Assembly (NCBI GenBank): GCA_010909165.1
Contig: MU008191.1
Location: 434,001-498,000 of the forward strand
Reading direction: 5' to 3'
Source of the DNA: Anthoceros angustus
Taxonomy: Eukaryota > Streptophyta > Anthocerotopsida > Anthocerotales > Anthocerotaceae
Length of the DNA stretch: 64,000 nucleotides
Shown here one piece after another: positions 11,313 through 21,867 of the stretch. Positions within the stretch are counted from its first letter, which is position 1, and every line of letters begins with the position of its first letter. A program made the translations under genes and the position numbers. The notes beneath the pieces were generated by a model. It was not told the origin of the DNA. It ran no database searches and saw nothing but the letters and a program-made list of their open reading frames with translations.

Positions 11313-11384
11313 TATCAGAGCCAGGTTTCGATCCTGGGACCTGTGGGTTATGGGCCCACCACGCTTCCGCTGCGCCACTCTGAT
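11313..11384 (-). tRNA. tRNA-iMet: Initiator tRNA-Met (CAT)
   Basis: A 72-nt cloverleaf on the minus strand: 5' acceptor ATCAGAG pairs with CTCTGAT, followed by discriminator A. The D-arm begins TGGCGCAGCGGAAGCG (A box). The anticodon arm GTGGG-CCCATAA-CCCAC presents CAT. The T arm contains GGATCGAAACC (B box). The A1:U72 pair and AUCGAAAC T-loop are hallmarks of eukaryotic cytosolic initiator tRNA-Met, and the sequence agrees closely with plant iMet genes. No intron and no encoded CCA. The first T-run downstream on the minus strand is near 11275, so termination may be slightly distal. Confidence 0.97.
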
Positions 11385-12461
11385 GTGATAGGCCATTGGA
11401 AACTGACACTATATATAAAGTTTTGCACGTTTCTTATTTTCCCACAAAACCTTTATATAAGAACGCCGTTAGTAAGCATTTTGATCTTCGATTGGTACTT
11501 AATGGGTGACTAAAGGTATTTAGATGGGGTGCCTAAAGCGAGTGGATGCCCTTGGTGCAAGTAGCTTAGGCACACTATGGTAGAGGTTGTTGAGTCGTTA
11601 CCTTAAGAACTCCATGAATGATGTTATGATTTGCTTCCACCTTTGATCACATATGGAAATAGATAGTATAGAAGAAGGTTGAGAAAGACGATTAAAGTTT
11701 CAAAGACGAAATAAGCCTTAGCATAATAGAATTACAATCTAATATTCGTACAAGAAGAAGAAGAAGAATACAAGCTCCCAGCTCCCCACATATCTGGTTG
11801 CTGCATGGCACGGTATGTGTGCTCCTAAGTTATGACACTAGAGGCTTGTTTAGCAGCTGTGAGTGGCTAGTCTTATGAATCACACAGCAACGCACATACA
11901 GGCCACAGTACTGCCGCAATCAAGACATGATAAGAAAGGGCGTCTTCTTCGATAAGAAAACCTAATGAAGATTATCGGCAAGCTTAGTGATGCAACTGCG
12001 GGGTAGAATATGCAAAACAGGCAGCAAGTGCTTAAGCAAGTGGACATGTATCCGAAGTTTTACAAGATCCTGCGGTTTGCTGTCTGGCAGCTTGTCATCA
12101 GGCATTGCGTTGTTTGACAGGGAACAGACCGAGAGAGGTCACCAGTCCAAAAGTGGTGCCCCTAACAGTGTACGCTCCAACCAGTCTTCCGCAATGGCGT
12201 CAACTTTCTACCCATCCTCTGAACTCTTCAACCACCTTCGTAATCCGGACACTGTGCAATTGTATGTACACCACAGCCACTGTGTGTCGGTGAGCTACAT
12301 CTTAGAACCCTGCTACAAAGAGTACCCTGCCAATCCTGAGGGAAGGCATGAATGAATGGAACAAAACTGAAGAGGCCGCAGAGCCTAACTAGTATGATAC
12401 ACCTCAACCCAATTGCACACTGGCAAGGGCTGAGGAACGGGATGGAATGCAATGCTTGTCT
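11385..12461. other. Intergenic DNA between tRNA-iMet and PADRE gene 1
   Basis: AT-richer sequence with a short (GAA)n microsatellite at about 11754-11771. A plus-strand frame at 11987-12355 (about 120 codons) has no recognisable domain and is not called. The right part probably includes the 3' UTR of the minus-strand PADRE gene. Confidence 0.4.
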
Positions 12462-12944
12462 TCACAAGGCGTCGACTTCGGGGATGGTGGAGAGGGAGGA
12501 GACCCAACTCTGCCTCGACCGGGCGCGCCTCCTGGGCGCCGGCGCCGAATTCTGCAGCGGTTTCCGCACAGGAACCGGGCTCCGCTTCAGGCCGGGCGAG
12601 AGGGCCCCGACGCCCGCTTCCCGCAGGATCCTGGCCATGTGGTCCTTGGAGATGACGAATTGCTGCGACTTGAGCAGCGAGCGCACCGGGGACGGCTTCT
12701 CCAGCAGGAAGTAGGTGGTGCCGCCTTCCAGGAAGGCATCCGGGGCGAGCATTCTGCCCTGCTGCCGCCGCAGCAGGGCCACGGCCGGGTAGATGGTGTA
12801 GCCGGGGTACGTCACCAGGAGCTCGCTGCACTTGATCCTGTTGGGAAATTCCAGTACCGCCCCGTCCTGGAGCAGGACTGTGACCGCCGCGTTCCTGCCC
12901 GCGCCCGCCTTCCTCAAAAACCTGAACAATCCTCCAGCCTCCAT
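12462..12944 (-). CDS. PADRE (DUF4228) domain protein 1
   Basis: A single-exon 160-residue protein starting MEAGGLFRFLRKAG. The PADRE/DUF4228 domain follows: VTVLLQDGAVLEFP, then IKCSELLVTYPGYTIYP, a QQGRML turn and GGTTYFLLEKP. This is followed by FVISKDHMARILREAG, a basic disordered stretch and a C-terminal WVSSLSTIPEVDAL. PADRE proteins are small plant proteins induced by pathogens and abiotic stress; their biochemical activity is unknown. The frame stays open far upstream (to about 13490), but the upstream part is low-complexity and encoded by a minisatellite, so the ATG at 12944 is preferred. It is first in a same-strand cluster of four PADRE genes. Confidence 0.9.
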   Translation of the reverse strand: MEAGGLFRFLRKAGAGRNAAVTVLLQDGAVLEFPNRIKCSELLVTYPGYTIYPAVALLRRQQGRMLAPDAFLEGGTTYFLLEKPSPVRSLLKSQQFVISKDHMARILREAGVGALSPGLKRSPVPVRKPLQNSAPAPRRRARSRQSWVSSLSTIPEVDAL

Positions 12945-13034
12945 CGAAGTCGCAGCGCCTGGATGCTGGAGGTGCTGCAGCAGCCGGTGGGATGCTCTGC
13001 GGAGAGAGCCTCGGACTAAGTGGGGAGCGGGAGG

Positions 13035-13138
13035 CGTCGGGATTGAGGCAGGATTGCAAAGGCTGGGAGAGGAGGCAGGATTGCAAAGGCTGGGAGAGGA
13101 GGCAGGATTGCAGAGGCTGGGGGAGGAGGCAGGATTTG
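13035..13138. repeat. 27-bp minisatellite upstream of PADRE gene 1
   Basis: About 3.5 copies of a 27-bp unit containing GGCAGGATTGCAAAGGCTGG and GAGAGGAG, roughly 90-190 bp upstream of the PADRE 1 start, so in its 5' UTR or promoter. The last copies carry G substitutions. Confidence 0.85.
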
Positions 13139-14632
13139 TAAGTGGTCGGAGGCTGAAGCAGAAGAAGAAGAAGAAAAGGGCTTGGAGCAATCCGAGCCAC
13201 CAGGATTCACAAGCTAAAGCTAAATCCGAATCCTGCGAAAGCGGAATCGGAGCCTCCGTACACACAGTGCTATATGCTAAACGGCTGTTGGAGGTTACTA
13301 TATTCCAAAGGGGCACAAAGAAACGCCGGTGCGCAATCGCCGCCGACGCCCAGAGAGAGGCTCCCCAACATAATCCAATCGGCTCCCTGCGGAAAAGGTG
13401 ATGAAGCTCGGCCTTTACTGCTTTCAGGGAACAGGCACTCGTGTGTTGAGTTCTACTTCCTAGTAACTCTCCGCTTGATACATGTTTAGACACTCTCCCT
13501 CGGCATTCTCGCCGTTACAAAATGGGGAGCGCAGAAAATGTAGACTGGTTAATAAATTGGGAAGAAAAGACTTTATTATAAAAAACTTTTTTGGGTGGAT
13601 GGAAAACCCATCCACCCAAAAACAAAGGGGAAAACCAAGGAAGGGCACCATGCCAGGGGACTAGCCCCGAGGATAAGCATTTCAAAACTACCAACCGCCT
13701 TAAGAACTTCGTAGTCATAGTCAGGGATGTAATAAAAAGGGTCTACTTTATCGCTAGTGACTGGTTAATTACATGATACTCTCTCAAGACAATTTAAATA
13801 TGCAAGTTGGCCTACTACAGTTCTGAGCGCTTGTGGAACAAGTTGCTGGATCTAGAGACATTTGAAAACTCATCCATGAGATCGTTCTTCCATTTCCACC
13901 CATTGGCAAGCTCATTCTTCACTCCTCATTCCTCATTCCATGGGGCAAACAATCAAAGCCGGGAAGCCTGAGATTTGATCGTATTGCCCGATGAGAGATA
14001 CATGGAGATACACCGCGTCGTCAACAAGGAGAGCGATGCAGGATCGGATCGGATCCATGATCCATGATCCATGTGTTCACATATGTACATACATACAGCT
14101 GCATCCCACACGGAATGGAATGTGAAGCGAAGGGGGAGCCGCTGCCGTGGCGGCTGACTTCATGTGAGGTGGGTCCGACTGACCCCGCGTCGGCATGTGC
14201 AGTCGTGCCCACACATGACGGCCCTTTGATTTCTGAATCACCAGACCTACTTACAAATGTGGACATTCAGAAACGACGTGGGCGGAGAGAGCCGGGATTG
14301 GTTTCCTCACGCCCTGGCTGACCAATCGGGGACTGCGCTGTGTCGAGATGACAGTGGCCGCACAGCCCTTGCAGCAGAGAGCAATGTACTGCATGGAGCT
14401 AGAGCTGGTGTGGATGGAACGAATATGGATGTGGTCCGTGGGGGAGCTTTTGGGTTGTGTCAGAAGCTTAAAAATGGCTTGCCCATTGGCACATACCATT
14501 GCTCGACAGGTGTACACGTGTTCCTTACAGAAGACAGGAAAGAGTGGAAGAGCAATGTACAACCCCCGAGCACAAGTGGAAGGTCTTCCAGCCTAGCCAT
14601 CACTAATTCGCGAGTGGAACCACTGTATCAGC
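13139..14632. other. Intergenic DNA between PADRE genes 1 and 2
   Basis: Contains the dispersed repeat at about 13560-13760. Elsewhere short frames only. Near 14041-14072 there are short GGATC and CATGATC direct repeats. No gene recognised. Confidence 0.4.
13560..13760 (-). repeat. Dispersed repeat with 15-bp hairpin, copy 1
   Basis: A perfect inverted repeat (TTTTTGGGTGGATGG at about 13586-13601 and its complement) with a 5-nt AAAAC loop starts a block that reappears, diverged, at about 46105-46260. Shared words include AAGGGCACC.TGCCA and CAAAACTACC. On the minus strand this resembles the 3' untranslated part of plant LINEs, ending in an AATAAAG-type stretch, but no coding part is attached. 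TE assignment is an inference. Confidence 0.55.
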
Positions 14633-15157
14633 TCACACAGGAGCGATTTCAGGAATGCTGCACAGCGATGACACCCATGTGCAGTTTCCTGCTGGCTTGT
14701 GCCGCCTCACTCTCATCACAGGCACTGGACTCCGAGATGGCACGCAATTGAGGCTCCTGGGCTCGAGGGCAGGCCTGGCTGGCCTGGCAGTGCGCCTGCC
14801 GGTGCTACCTGCTCCTGCTCCTGCTCTGCCAATGATGCTGCCAATCTGCTCCAAGCTGAAGCCCTCAAGCTCTTGGCAGCAATCTTCTGATGCTGAACTC
14901 GACGTAGTACAGGAGTCGTGGGAGCAGTCTGGTAGAAGGAGGTAGATCTGCCCTGTCTCCAGAAAACTATCCTTGGGAACGATCCTCGCCCGCTCTTGAG
15001 GCGTACCTTGGCTGGCCAGGCACACTCTGTGGGACGGGTGGGCAGCCAGCAGCACAGAGCAGCGCATTCTCCTGTGAAATTGCAACACCTTCCCATCCCT
15101 CTGCACAATTGTCACCAACCCCTTGATCCGATCCGCCGTGCCTCCCACGGTAGCCAT
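14633..15157 (-). CDS. PADRE (DUF4228) domain protein 2
   Basis: A single-exon 174-residue protein starting MATVGGTADRIKG (ATG at 15157; the frame opens 8 codons further upstream but only on a TTG). The PADRE domain comprises LVTIVQRDGKVLQFHRR, MRCSVLLAAHPSHRVCLAS, then VPKDSFLETGQIYLLLPDC. A Ser/Cys/Glu-rich linker, an Ala/Gly/Arg-rich stretch and the C-terminal WVSSLCSIPEIAPV follow. That terminal motif is shared with PADRE 1 and 3 and marks them as paralogues. Cysteines are unusually frequent in the linker (two in DCCQELE). The protein is probably cytosolic or nuclear, with no signal peptide. Function beyond stress-associated expression is unknown. Confidence 0.88.
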   Translation of the reverse strand: MATVGGTADRIKGLVTIVQRDGKVLQFHRRMRCSVLLAAHPSHRVCLASQGTPQERARIVPKDSFLETGQIYLLLPDCSHDSCTTSSSASEDCCQELEGFSLEQIGSIIGRAGAGAGSTGRRTARPARPALEPRSLNCVPSRSPVPVMRVRRHKPAGNCTWVSSLCSIPEIAPV

Positions 15158-16594
15158 GACCTCCGATCGAGACCCCACCAATCGCCAAAATCCTGATGGT
15201 CCTCAGCTTGAGCTCTCTTCTTCTCCCCTACTAAAGCTGAAGTATGTGTGTGCGTTCTTGCGCGCGAGACCACTGTCTTCGTCTTCCTCCCTAAAGTCTG
15301 TCAGTGAGCTCTTGTGCGCGAGACCACCCACGCTTCATCGCGAGCGCGTACGAGCGCCGGTGCGAGTTCTGCGAAGGCTTGCAAGACGCTACAAGGTCGG
15401 ATTTCTGGTCAGCCAAGCACACAGCTCATATACAGAATTTTGCCAGGAGAGCTATGGGAGCGGCGTTAGGGAAGCCGGTTCCATTTTGCAGGTTCGAAAA
15501 GGACAGGGTCTTGTCCGAGAGTCTTGCCGGTCACAACCTGCAACGTGGTCATTTAAGGCGCAAGCCTAGCAAGAAATAATTAAAGTATGGTCTACTCTCA
15601 CCTGAAAAGCTTCCACTTGTACAGAAATTGCTGCAGGTCTAGAGTCCTCTGGAAGCTCGAGCAGGACCGCAGGTTAGTCTAGCTGTAGAAGGAAGTCACG
15701 ACCGTCTTCCGCCGTTCAACTGGAGGCTTTTCTTGTTTTGACTCCCAATGAAGGCTGACGCTGGCCCACCACGCACAGAAGTTTCCACTTGGAGCTGGCT
15801 GGGGTCTGGCGGCCAGCGCATCTGCAGGTAGGGCAGCACAACATATGGAGGAGGCAGGCCAGCGCACATGCGCTGGGGCACCGCGTATCACAACCAACTC
15901 GGAAACGCAATGGAGAGACACTTGCTTGCTGCCTTCCTGCACCAGTGCACACTGTAATTTTAATGACAAGAAAGCTTAAATGTATAATGTGGCCTACAAC
16001 AGTTTCCTAATGGAGCGGAACATAACATTCCCAGCAGCTGTGACCATGGCGGCAAGCTAGGTTATGAAGTGTCCAGCAGAAGCTAGGTTCACAAGAGCAG
16101 GCTAGTAAGCAGTGGTGATGATACTTCATGGCAGAATTACAACCAGTGGGCAGCCTACTGTGAGAGAAACAAACCATCCCCGTCCCTTCATTAGGGACGG
16201 ATTTATTGTGCTTCGGAGGGAAAAGTGTACATCTGCAAGTAGATGACAAAGGTAATCCCAAGCGACAAGAATGTTGAATGTTGGAAAGTTGGAAAGTTGG
16301 ATGCTGATGTTGATCTCCTCTTCATAGTTCACGCAACTAACTAAGTAGCCTGAATAATATTTACACTTGACTGGCTTGCCTTGAACTTGAGGACTTGAAG
16401 ACTGCTAGCACACCGGGAACAATGTCATGACGCTTTCACTTGCCTGCCTGCAGGCAGAAATTCCACACTTGTCGGCACCAAATAATTCGAAACCAGCACT
16501 TCAGACACTGATTCGGACCTCCATCAGCCGAAGCCTCTCAGCCTCTGCGAAAAGCATGACGGCATTGAAACCGAATCACCTTGCAATCAGCACA
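15158..16594. other. Intergenic DNA between PADRE genes 2 and 3
   Basis: A plus-strand frame at 15304-15579 (91 codons, Cys/Arg-rich) has no recognised family and is not called. 16280-16302 has short TTGGAAAG direct repeats. Promoter of PADRE 2 and 3' UTR of PADRE 3 are expected here. Confidence 0.4.
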
Positions 16595-17122
16595 TCATAC
16601 CGGTGCAACCTCCGGGATGGACGCCAAGGACGACACCCAGGGTTGCTTGGATTTGCCCCGCCTCCGCCTTTGCCTTTTCTCCAGAGGATCCAGGGACTTC
16701 ACTGTCACAGCTTCCGAAGATCTGGCAGGCGGACTCACATCTCTCCCGCGTTCAGAAAGAATTCTGGAGAGATAGTCCTTGGAGATCTTGAAGCGCATGG
16801 AGGACTCAGGCGCGCTTCCCCGCGCATCATCCGCTGATCCTCCAGGCTTGGGAAGGAGGAAGTAGGTCTCCCCCGGTTCCAGATACGACTCGCCTTGCAG
16901 CATCTTCCCCTGCTGCTTCAGCACCAGAGAGCTGGCGGGACACAATGTGTGCCCCGGATACGAGGCCAAGAGCTCGGAACACTTGATCCTTTGCGGAAAC
17001 TCCAGCACATTCCCATCGTACAGCAGCACGGTCACAACCCCGGTGCCGCCATCTCCTCCCTCGCCTTCCGCCTCGCTCCACCAGATCTTGTTCGAGATCG
17101 CAAGCATCGCGCCGGCAAGCAT
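16595..17122 (-). CDS. PADRE (DUF4228) domain protein 3
   Basis: A single-exon protein of 175 residues from ATG 17122 (MLAGAMLAISNKIWW), or 170 from ATG 17107. The domain is laid out as in its paralogues: VVTVLLYDGNVLEFPQR, IKCSELLASYPGHTLCP, KQQGKMLQG, GETYFLLPKPG, then MRFKISKDYLSRILSERG. A basic RQRRRRGKSKQ stretch precedes the C-terminal WVSSLASIPEVAPV. Very close to PADRE 1 in the first 120 residues. The basic tract could act as a nuclear signal (inference). Same strand as the other three. Confidence 0.9.
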   Translation of the reverse strand: MLAGAMLAISNKIWWSEAEGEGGDGGTGVVTVLLYDGNVLEFPQRIKCSELLASYPGHTLCPASSLVLKQQGKMLQGESYLEPGETYFLLPKPGGSADDARGSAPESSMRFKISKDYLSRILSERGRDVSPPARSSEAVTVKSLDPLEKRQRRRRGKSKQPWVSSLASIPEVAPV

Positions 17123-17374
17123 GGCCAGATCGCCGATCCCAACCAGTCGCAGCTCAAGCAGACGCAAGTTGCACCACGAGAGCCCCGGGGTAAGCAAATG
17201 ACTTGACGTGACTTGACGCAACCACATGACAATCCTTTTAACTTTCTCCAACCACTCCACAAATGCTCCACTTACTCCAAATAGATAGTGTACAACCAAT
17301 CACGCCTCCCGTTCCTACATATTACCCACTATATAATAAATTATAGATTTATTAATAATAGATAAAAATATACA

Positions 17375-17875
17375 TTAACTATACCACGGTCTGTCATAGC
17401 TGTACCTTATATAACAATCTTTAACCAAATATTGTGCCACTCGAGCACTCGGACAAAGAGGACCTAGAAGTTTGGAAGCTACTTCACTAAGACACAGCCC
17501 ACATTGTTCTGGAGTCGACATAGTTGATTGATCTTGTTGAGTTTCATCATCCCAATTATAACAAGTAGCTACGCTCCAAAAATATTGCTTGCCAAAAAGA
17601 TCTGGAGTGTAATAGTATGGAAGTCCATCCGGAAAATGCAGCTCCGCTAAATCAATAAGGGTATCGAGATTACTTCGGACACTGAATTCAAATGGATCGG
17701 TTAGAGCAAACTTGTTCCCGCATTCGTGAAATAAAGGGGTTGTATTAGGGACAGGATCTGAAGATATTTTACATGCATTAAAATATAACATCAATAGTAA
17801 TAATAAGGATGTACGATAGTGTAAAACTAATTCTATCAATTTCCACATATTTCTCCATTTCTTACAGGTAGCCAT
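17375..17875 (-). CDS. Secreted Gnk2/DUF26 (ginkbilobin-2-like) domain protein
   Basis: An intronless 166-residue protein. A long hydrophobic N-terminal segment (TSLLLLLMLYFNAC) serves as signal peptide or anchor. The single DUF26 domain includes the conserved N-terminal part HECGNKFALTDPFEFSVRSN, an LDTLIDLAEL helix and the diagnostic cysteine cluster CGLCLSEVASKLLGPLC (C-X2-C), followed by YLVKDCYIRYSYDRPWY. Single-domain DUF26 proteins such as ginkbilobin-2 are apoplastic mannose-binding antifungal proteins. There is no transmembrane-kinase extension, so this is the ancestral secreted type rather than a cysteine-rich receptor kinase. It is AT-rich, unlike the GC-rich PADRE genes on both sides. 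Confidence 0.88.
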   Translation of the reverse strand: MATCKKWRNMWKLIELVLHYRTSLLLLLMLYFNACKISSDPVPNTTPLFHECGNKFALTDPFEFSVRSNLDTLIDLAELHFPDGLPYYYTPDLFGKQYFWSVATCYNWDDETQQDQSTMSTPEQCGLCLSEVASKLLGPLCPSARVAQYLVKDCYIRYSYDRPWYS

Positions 17876-18653
17876 TTTTCATACACTTCACTTGAACACA
17901 AAATTTTCTCCCAACATACCAAAACTGTAATTCCACTGCACACAAAAATTATAAGTTCAAAACCAAGTAACCCCAAATATTGAACATACCTTAGATACTA
18001 GAACCTCGAAATATAATAAGGCACTGAATCTCACTACACATACAAATTGCAATACATAAGATGCTCATAGAATCTCCCTTTTGAAGAACTTATGTTTAAA
18101 TATATAATATGTTGGAGTTTATTTTATAAAAAATATAATTATGATACGTGTGATTATAACAGGAGAGAGTCCATTGCAGAAAACAATGCAAGTACAATAT
18201 TGATCAAGAACCAATTTCAACTTTAGAATCTTCAAAAAGAATCAGTTCCCAACTTTGTGTACACGCATGTTTTTATCGATTGATTTGGTGAACGTTGTTG
18301 AACAATTTATATATTCCTATACATATATATATCAAGTTTCTAGAGTAATGGTGCAATAATGTTGAGGCCCAAATTGGTGGAAACAATATTAAGACCCACG
18401 TTTAGGAATATATGACGATCTAACCCAAGCAGGGAGATCACAAATGGAGTATGTGTTGTTTTGAGGCCAACCCCTTCAAAGAGATTTAAAAATACCACTA
18501 AAGAATATGCAGAACTAGACTTGGAACAAAATATTACTTTTCTCTCTAGAGAATAGTAGAAATTGAAATGAGGACTTGTATTACATTAAATGCACTAGTT
18601 GACATATAGGTCTTCCTCGCCTTAGTTGTTATTGTTTAGCTTGAGATTTCAGT

Positions 18654-19000
18654 AAACTTCATAACGTGGGGCACTCCATGCTTGTAGGTAGTCTTTTTTG
18701 TGTTAATTCCAACAAAAATTAGAAAGAGAGAAAAAAATAAATTATAATGATCCATACAAGAGCACGCACTAAAACTAATCATTCTATGGAACCAGGCAAC
18801 TTAGGCATGACACCCTAACCACGGAGGCGTTGGGCTTTCCGTAAGCATCATGACTTGGGGCACTCTATACTCTTTTTTGTGTCAATTCGATCAAAATTAG
18901 AAGGAGAGAAAAGGTAAATAATAATGCTCTAATAAAGGCACACACTAAAACTAATAATTCTATGGAACAAGGCAACTTAGGCATGACACTCTAGCCACGG
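18654..19000. repeat. Tandem duplication of a ~165-bp segment
   Basis: 18654-18824 and 18842-19000 share, in order, GGGGCACTC, TCTTTTTTGTGT, AAAATTAGAA, CACTAAAACTAAT, ATTCTATGGAAC and GGCAACTTAGGCATGACAC. The copies differ by substitutions and small indels. Noncoding. Confidence 0.8.
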
Positions 19001-20095
19001 CCCCTCTACAAAAGCTACAAACTCTACATACTTCTCCCAAAATAGACTCTCAATTGTCGTTTTGAGAGCTCCTTTAGTGATGTTGCACGGACCAATTGTA
19101 GGAAATATTGTAAAACTAAAGATCTATTTAATAAGTATTAGTTGATAAATTAAATAGTAAAAAAATCATAAAATACCTTGGTTATCTTCACATTTATGAG
19201 CAATGCATGTTTTAACCTAATCAAAATCACATCCAAAATAACAACCTTTAACTTTCATCATGAAAATATACTCCAAGCATATACATATATTGTTTTTGTA
19301 TCAGTTGATTACGAATATATTTGATGCAAGTTTCTACAATGTAGTTTCGTATATGTAGTCTTACATGGTGTATAACATGCAATTTTCAATTGAAACGAAT
19401 CCGCAACAACTTTCTCATCACCTCTAAGTATTTGAGTTTTATAATTTAATGTACTCAGAGGACACCTTGGGAATCTCTCGTAGGCTTCGCCAGGAGCAGA
19501 AGAAAGCGCCTAATCTATAACACTAGGCACTTCTCCATTATTCTTTAAAGACCTAAAACATGTCCGATGAAAAATCCTATATTAGGGGGAAGCTGTGGAC
19601 CAAATACTTGAGAAGTGCAAACTTCAAAACACAAGGACTTGAGTGTAAGTACAAAAACATGCATAATTTGGTCAATAGAGTTTAAGGATATAATATAATA
19701 ATTATTTTAAATAATTTACTATTTACATCATCCAATGTGCACGCAAATCACTACCATTTTTATGGGAGGGGAGGAGAAGATTGGGGCGAGCCCGTCGGCA
19801 CGGGACACGACACATGCCCAAAACTAGTTGTTATGATACGCAACTTGAGGCGTATCAAATAAATAATTTTTGAAATTTGGTAGGTACTCAGATAGTGATA
19901 TATAAAAAATATTAATTGAGATGCGGTAGTTGTGTCTCATTAGGGCGTTAATAAACAAACAGAATTCGCTTGAAACCTGCCCAAAGCCCAAACGAGAGAT
20001 GATGATGCCGCCCAAGAAAAAAAGTGGAAGACTGTGCATCACCGCAAAACGTGCCGGGCTCGAGTGTGGCAGGGTCCGTGGAAATTGCAATCCAG

Positions 20096-20126
20096 GTTTC
20101 TCCAAGATCGTCGATCTTGGAGAAAC
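20096..20126. repeat. Perfect 14-bp hairpin with 3-nt loop
   Basis: GTTTCTCCAAGATC at 20096-20109 and its exact reverse complement at 20113-20126 flank the loop GTC. No T-run follows, so it is not an obvious terminator. The arms are too short for a plant miRNA precursor on their own. Confidence 0.85.
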
Positions 20127-21867
20127 AGGAGGTGTGGAGCGCACAGTTTCCCAGAACCATATTTTCACCTCGTGACCTGGTGGCCGCGTCCTTCGCTGCG
20201 GTTCAATTCCCCGGACCCGGGATTCTCAAGCTAGACTAATATCCACCGTGTTCTTTCCCGCGTGACGCGGTCTCACGCCATCTGACGAGGAAGCAATGAA
20301 TTCGGTGGATGGTGACGGAAGAGCATACTTTCGGCTGGTACAGATCCTGATCCTCATCCCAAACATGAGGTGTGAAAGCATTTGGCAGCTGGTCCGCGCC
20401 TCTGCCTCTGCCATCCGCCGCTCCGCCACGCTACTGTTTCATTTTAGTGTTACCGTGTAGTGCAGGGCACGGGATAAACCGTACCTCCGAGGCTCAGGAA
20501 CTCCGACATCCTGCTCGCCTCCACTACTGTGCAACTGCCACACGTGGCGCAGCGCACATTGAGTTAATCCCGGACGTCCTCTTGGTGACAAGGTAATGTG
20601 TAGAAATTTCATCGCCCAATTCCTAGCCCGTACAAGACATCGAAGTTTAATAGCTTTGTTGTTGGATGAAACCAGAGAGAAAAGTGCTTTACCTCACGAG
20701 GCCTGAGCGACTCAAATTCAGTCGGCGGGGGAACGTTAAATCGCTCAAGAAGGGAGAAAAGTAGCTTAGGCCTTCTGGGTTAAGCAAAATACAGAGATGG
20801 AATGTTGTTCTAGCACGTTGTGGATTTCTAATGTACTGTGGAATACTTCTTCTTCTGCTGCTGCCGCCCACCAGAAGTTGGGGTCGGTAGCTGGACGAGA
20901 TGGCGCTAGTGCAGCAGAATTGGTGAAGTGGTCAAAGGAGGGCGGTTGCGAGGTGACGGAAGACGCTTGCATCGTGCATTCAATCATGCGGAATTTTAGA
21001 CTTTAATTTGTCATGGCGGTCGTTGCAACACGTAGTGCGATGGCAGTCGGATATTTAGCCTGATTTTTCAGTTTTGCGAACACTTTAGCCTGATTTTTAC
21101 ACACGTCCAATTCCCAGGCTGGTGCTTCTCCAGGCACCCGGGTGACACAAATATTCAATTCAAGATACTTGAGAAACGTGACATCATGCACATCTGTAAC
21201 CGGTGGCTCTGGAGAGGGCTCTCAAGGTGCTGTGGTCCAGACTCCCGCATATCGATTGACTAATTCAATGTGTTTCAAGTACATGTTCATGGACTCAACA
21301 TCGGAACCGCAGAACCGTCTCGTGAGATTAAAGGAAACGCAGATAAGCGAGGTACTCTGGTCATCTAAGCAGTCAAGCATCGGCCAGACCAATGGAGGAA
21401 GCAGTGGAACTGATGGAAAGGACGGATGGAAAGTACTTAATGGTGATAGAGCAAATCTACATTCTTCTAATTTGAAACTGGCATCCTGTGCCGTGACATC
21501 CATGAGGCTCTAGTGTTCCTGTTGTACAAATACAAGTACATGGATTTGCTATGTAGCATATGATGTCACCACAGGGACGAACACATTGGCTAGGGACAGA
21601 CACTCGGACTCCAGCAATGAGTTCATCCCTGGTACAATTACAGCAAATACGGGCACTGATCGAGGCTTGTTGCTGAGAAGTTGAGGACCTTTGGCTCTCA
21701 TATACTCAAGGGGGACTTCATCGAGAAACGCAACAGCCCGTCTATTCGCCTCTACCGATAACAAAACCTCCCATTCAACGTGTCAAAGAGCCGCAGAAAA
21801 AAACCAGCCTTTCACATCCCGTGCTATCCCGCCTCCTTACGAGTATGTCATTCTGCGCTGGTCAGGC

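Larger units (their letters stand above)
17876..21867. other. Long AT-rich gene-poor interval
   Basis: About 4 kb without a credible gene. The left half (17876-19800) is strongly AT-rich with a tandem duplication at 18654-19000. The right half is more balanced and carries the hairpin at 20096-20126. Sequence near 20190-20205 (GGTTCAATTCC) resembles a tRNA B box, but no cloverleaf was found. Frames on either strand are short and lack domains. Confidence 0.45.

Noticed and set aside
12945-13493. N-terminal extension of PADRE gene 1 (frame open to 13493 with PASSPSLCN repeats)
   Set aside because: The repeat is simply the translated 27-bp minisatellite. The conserved domain begins right after the ATG at 12944, and no family member has such an extension.
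15304-15579. 91-codon Cys/Arg-rich plus-strand frame between PADRE genes
   Set aside because: No recognised family, no paired features (promoter, neighbouring exons) and a length expected by chance in GC-rich DNA.
20180-20225. Possible tRNA or SINE from the B-box-like GGTTCAATTCC
   Set aside because: No convincing A box at the right distance, and no acceptor or anticodon stems could be paired.
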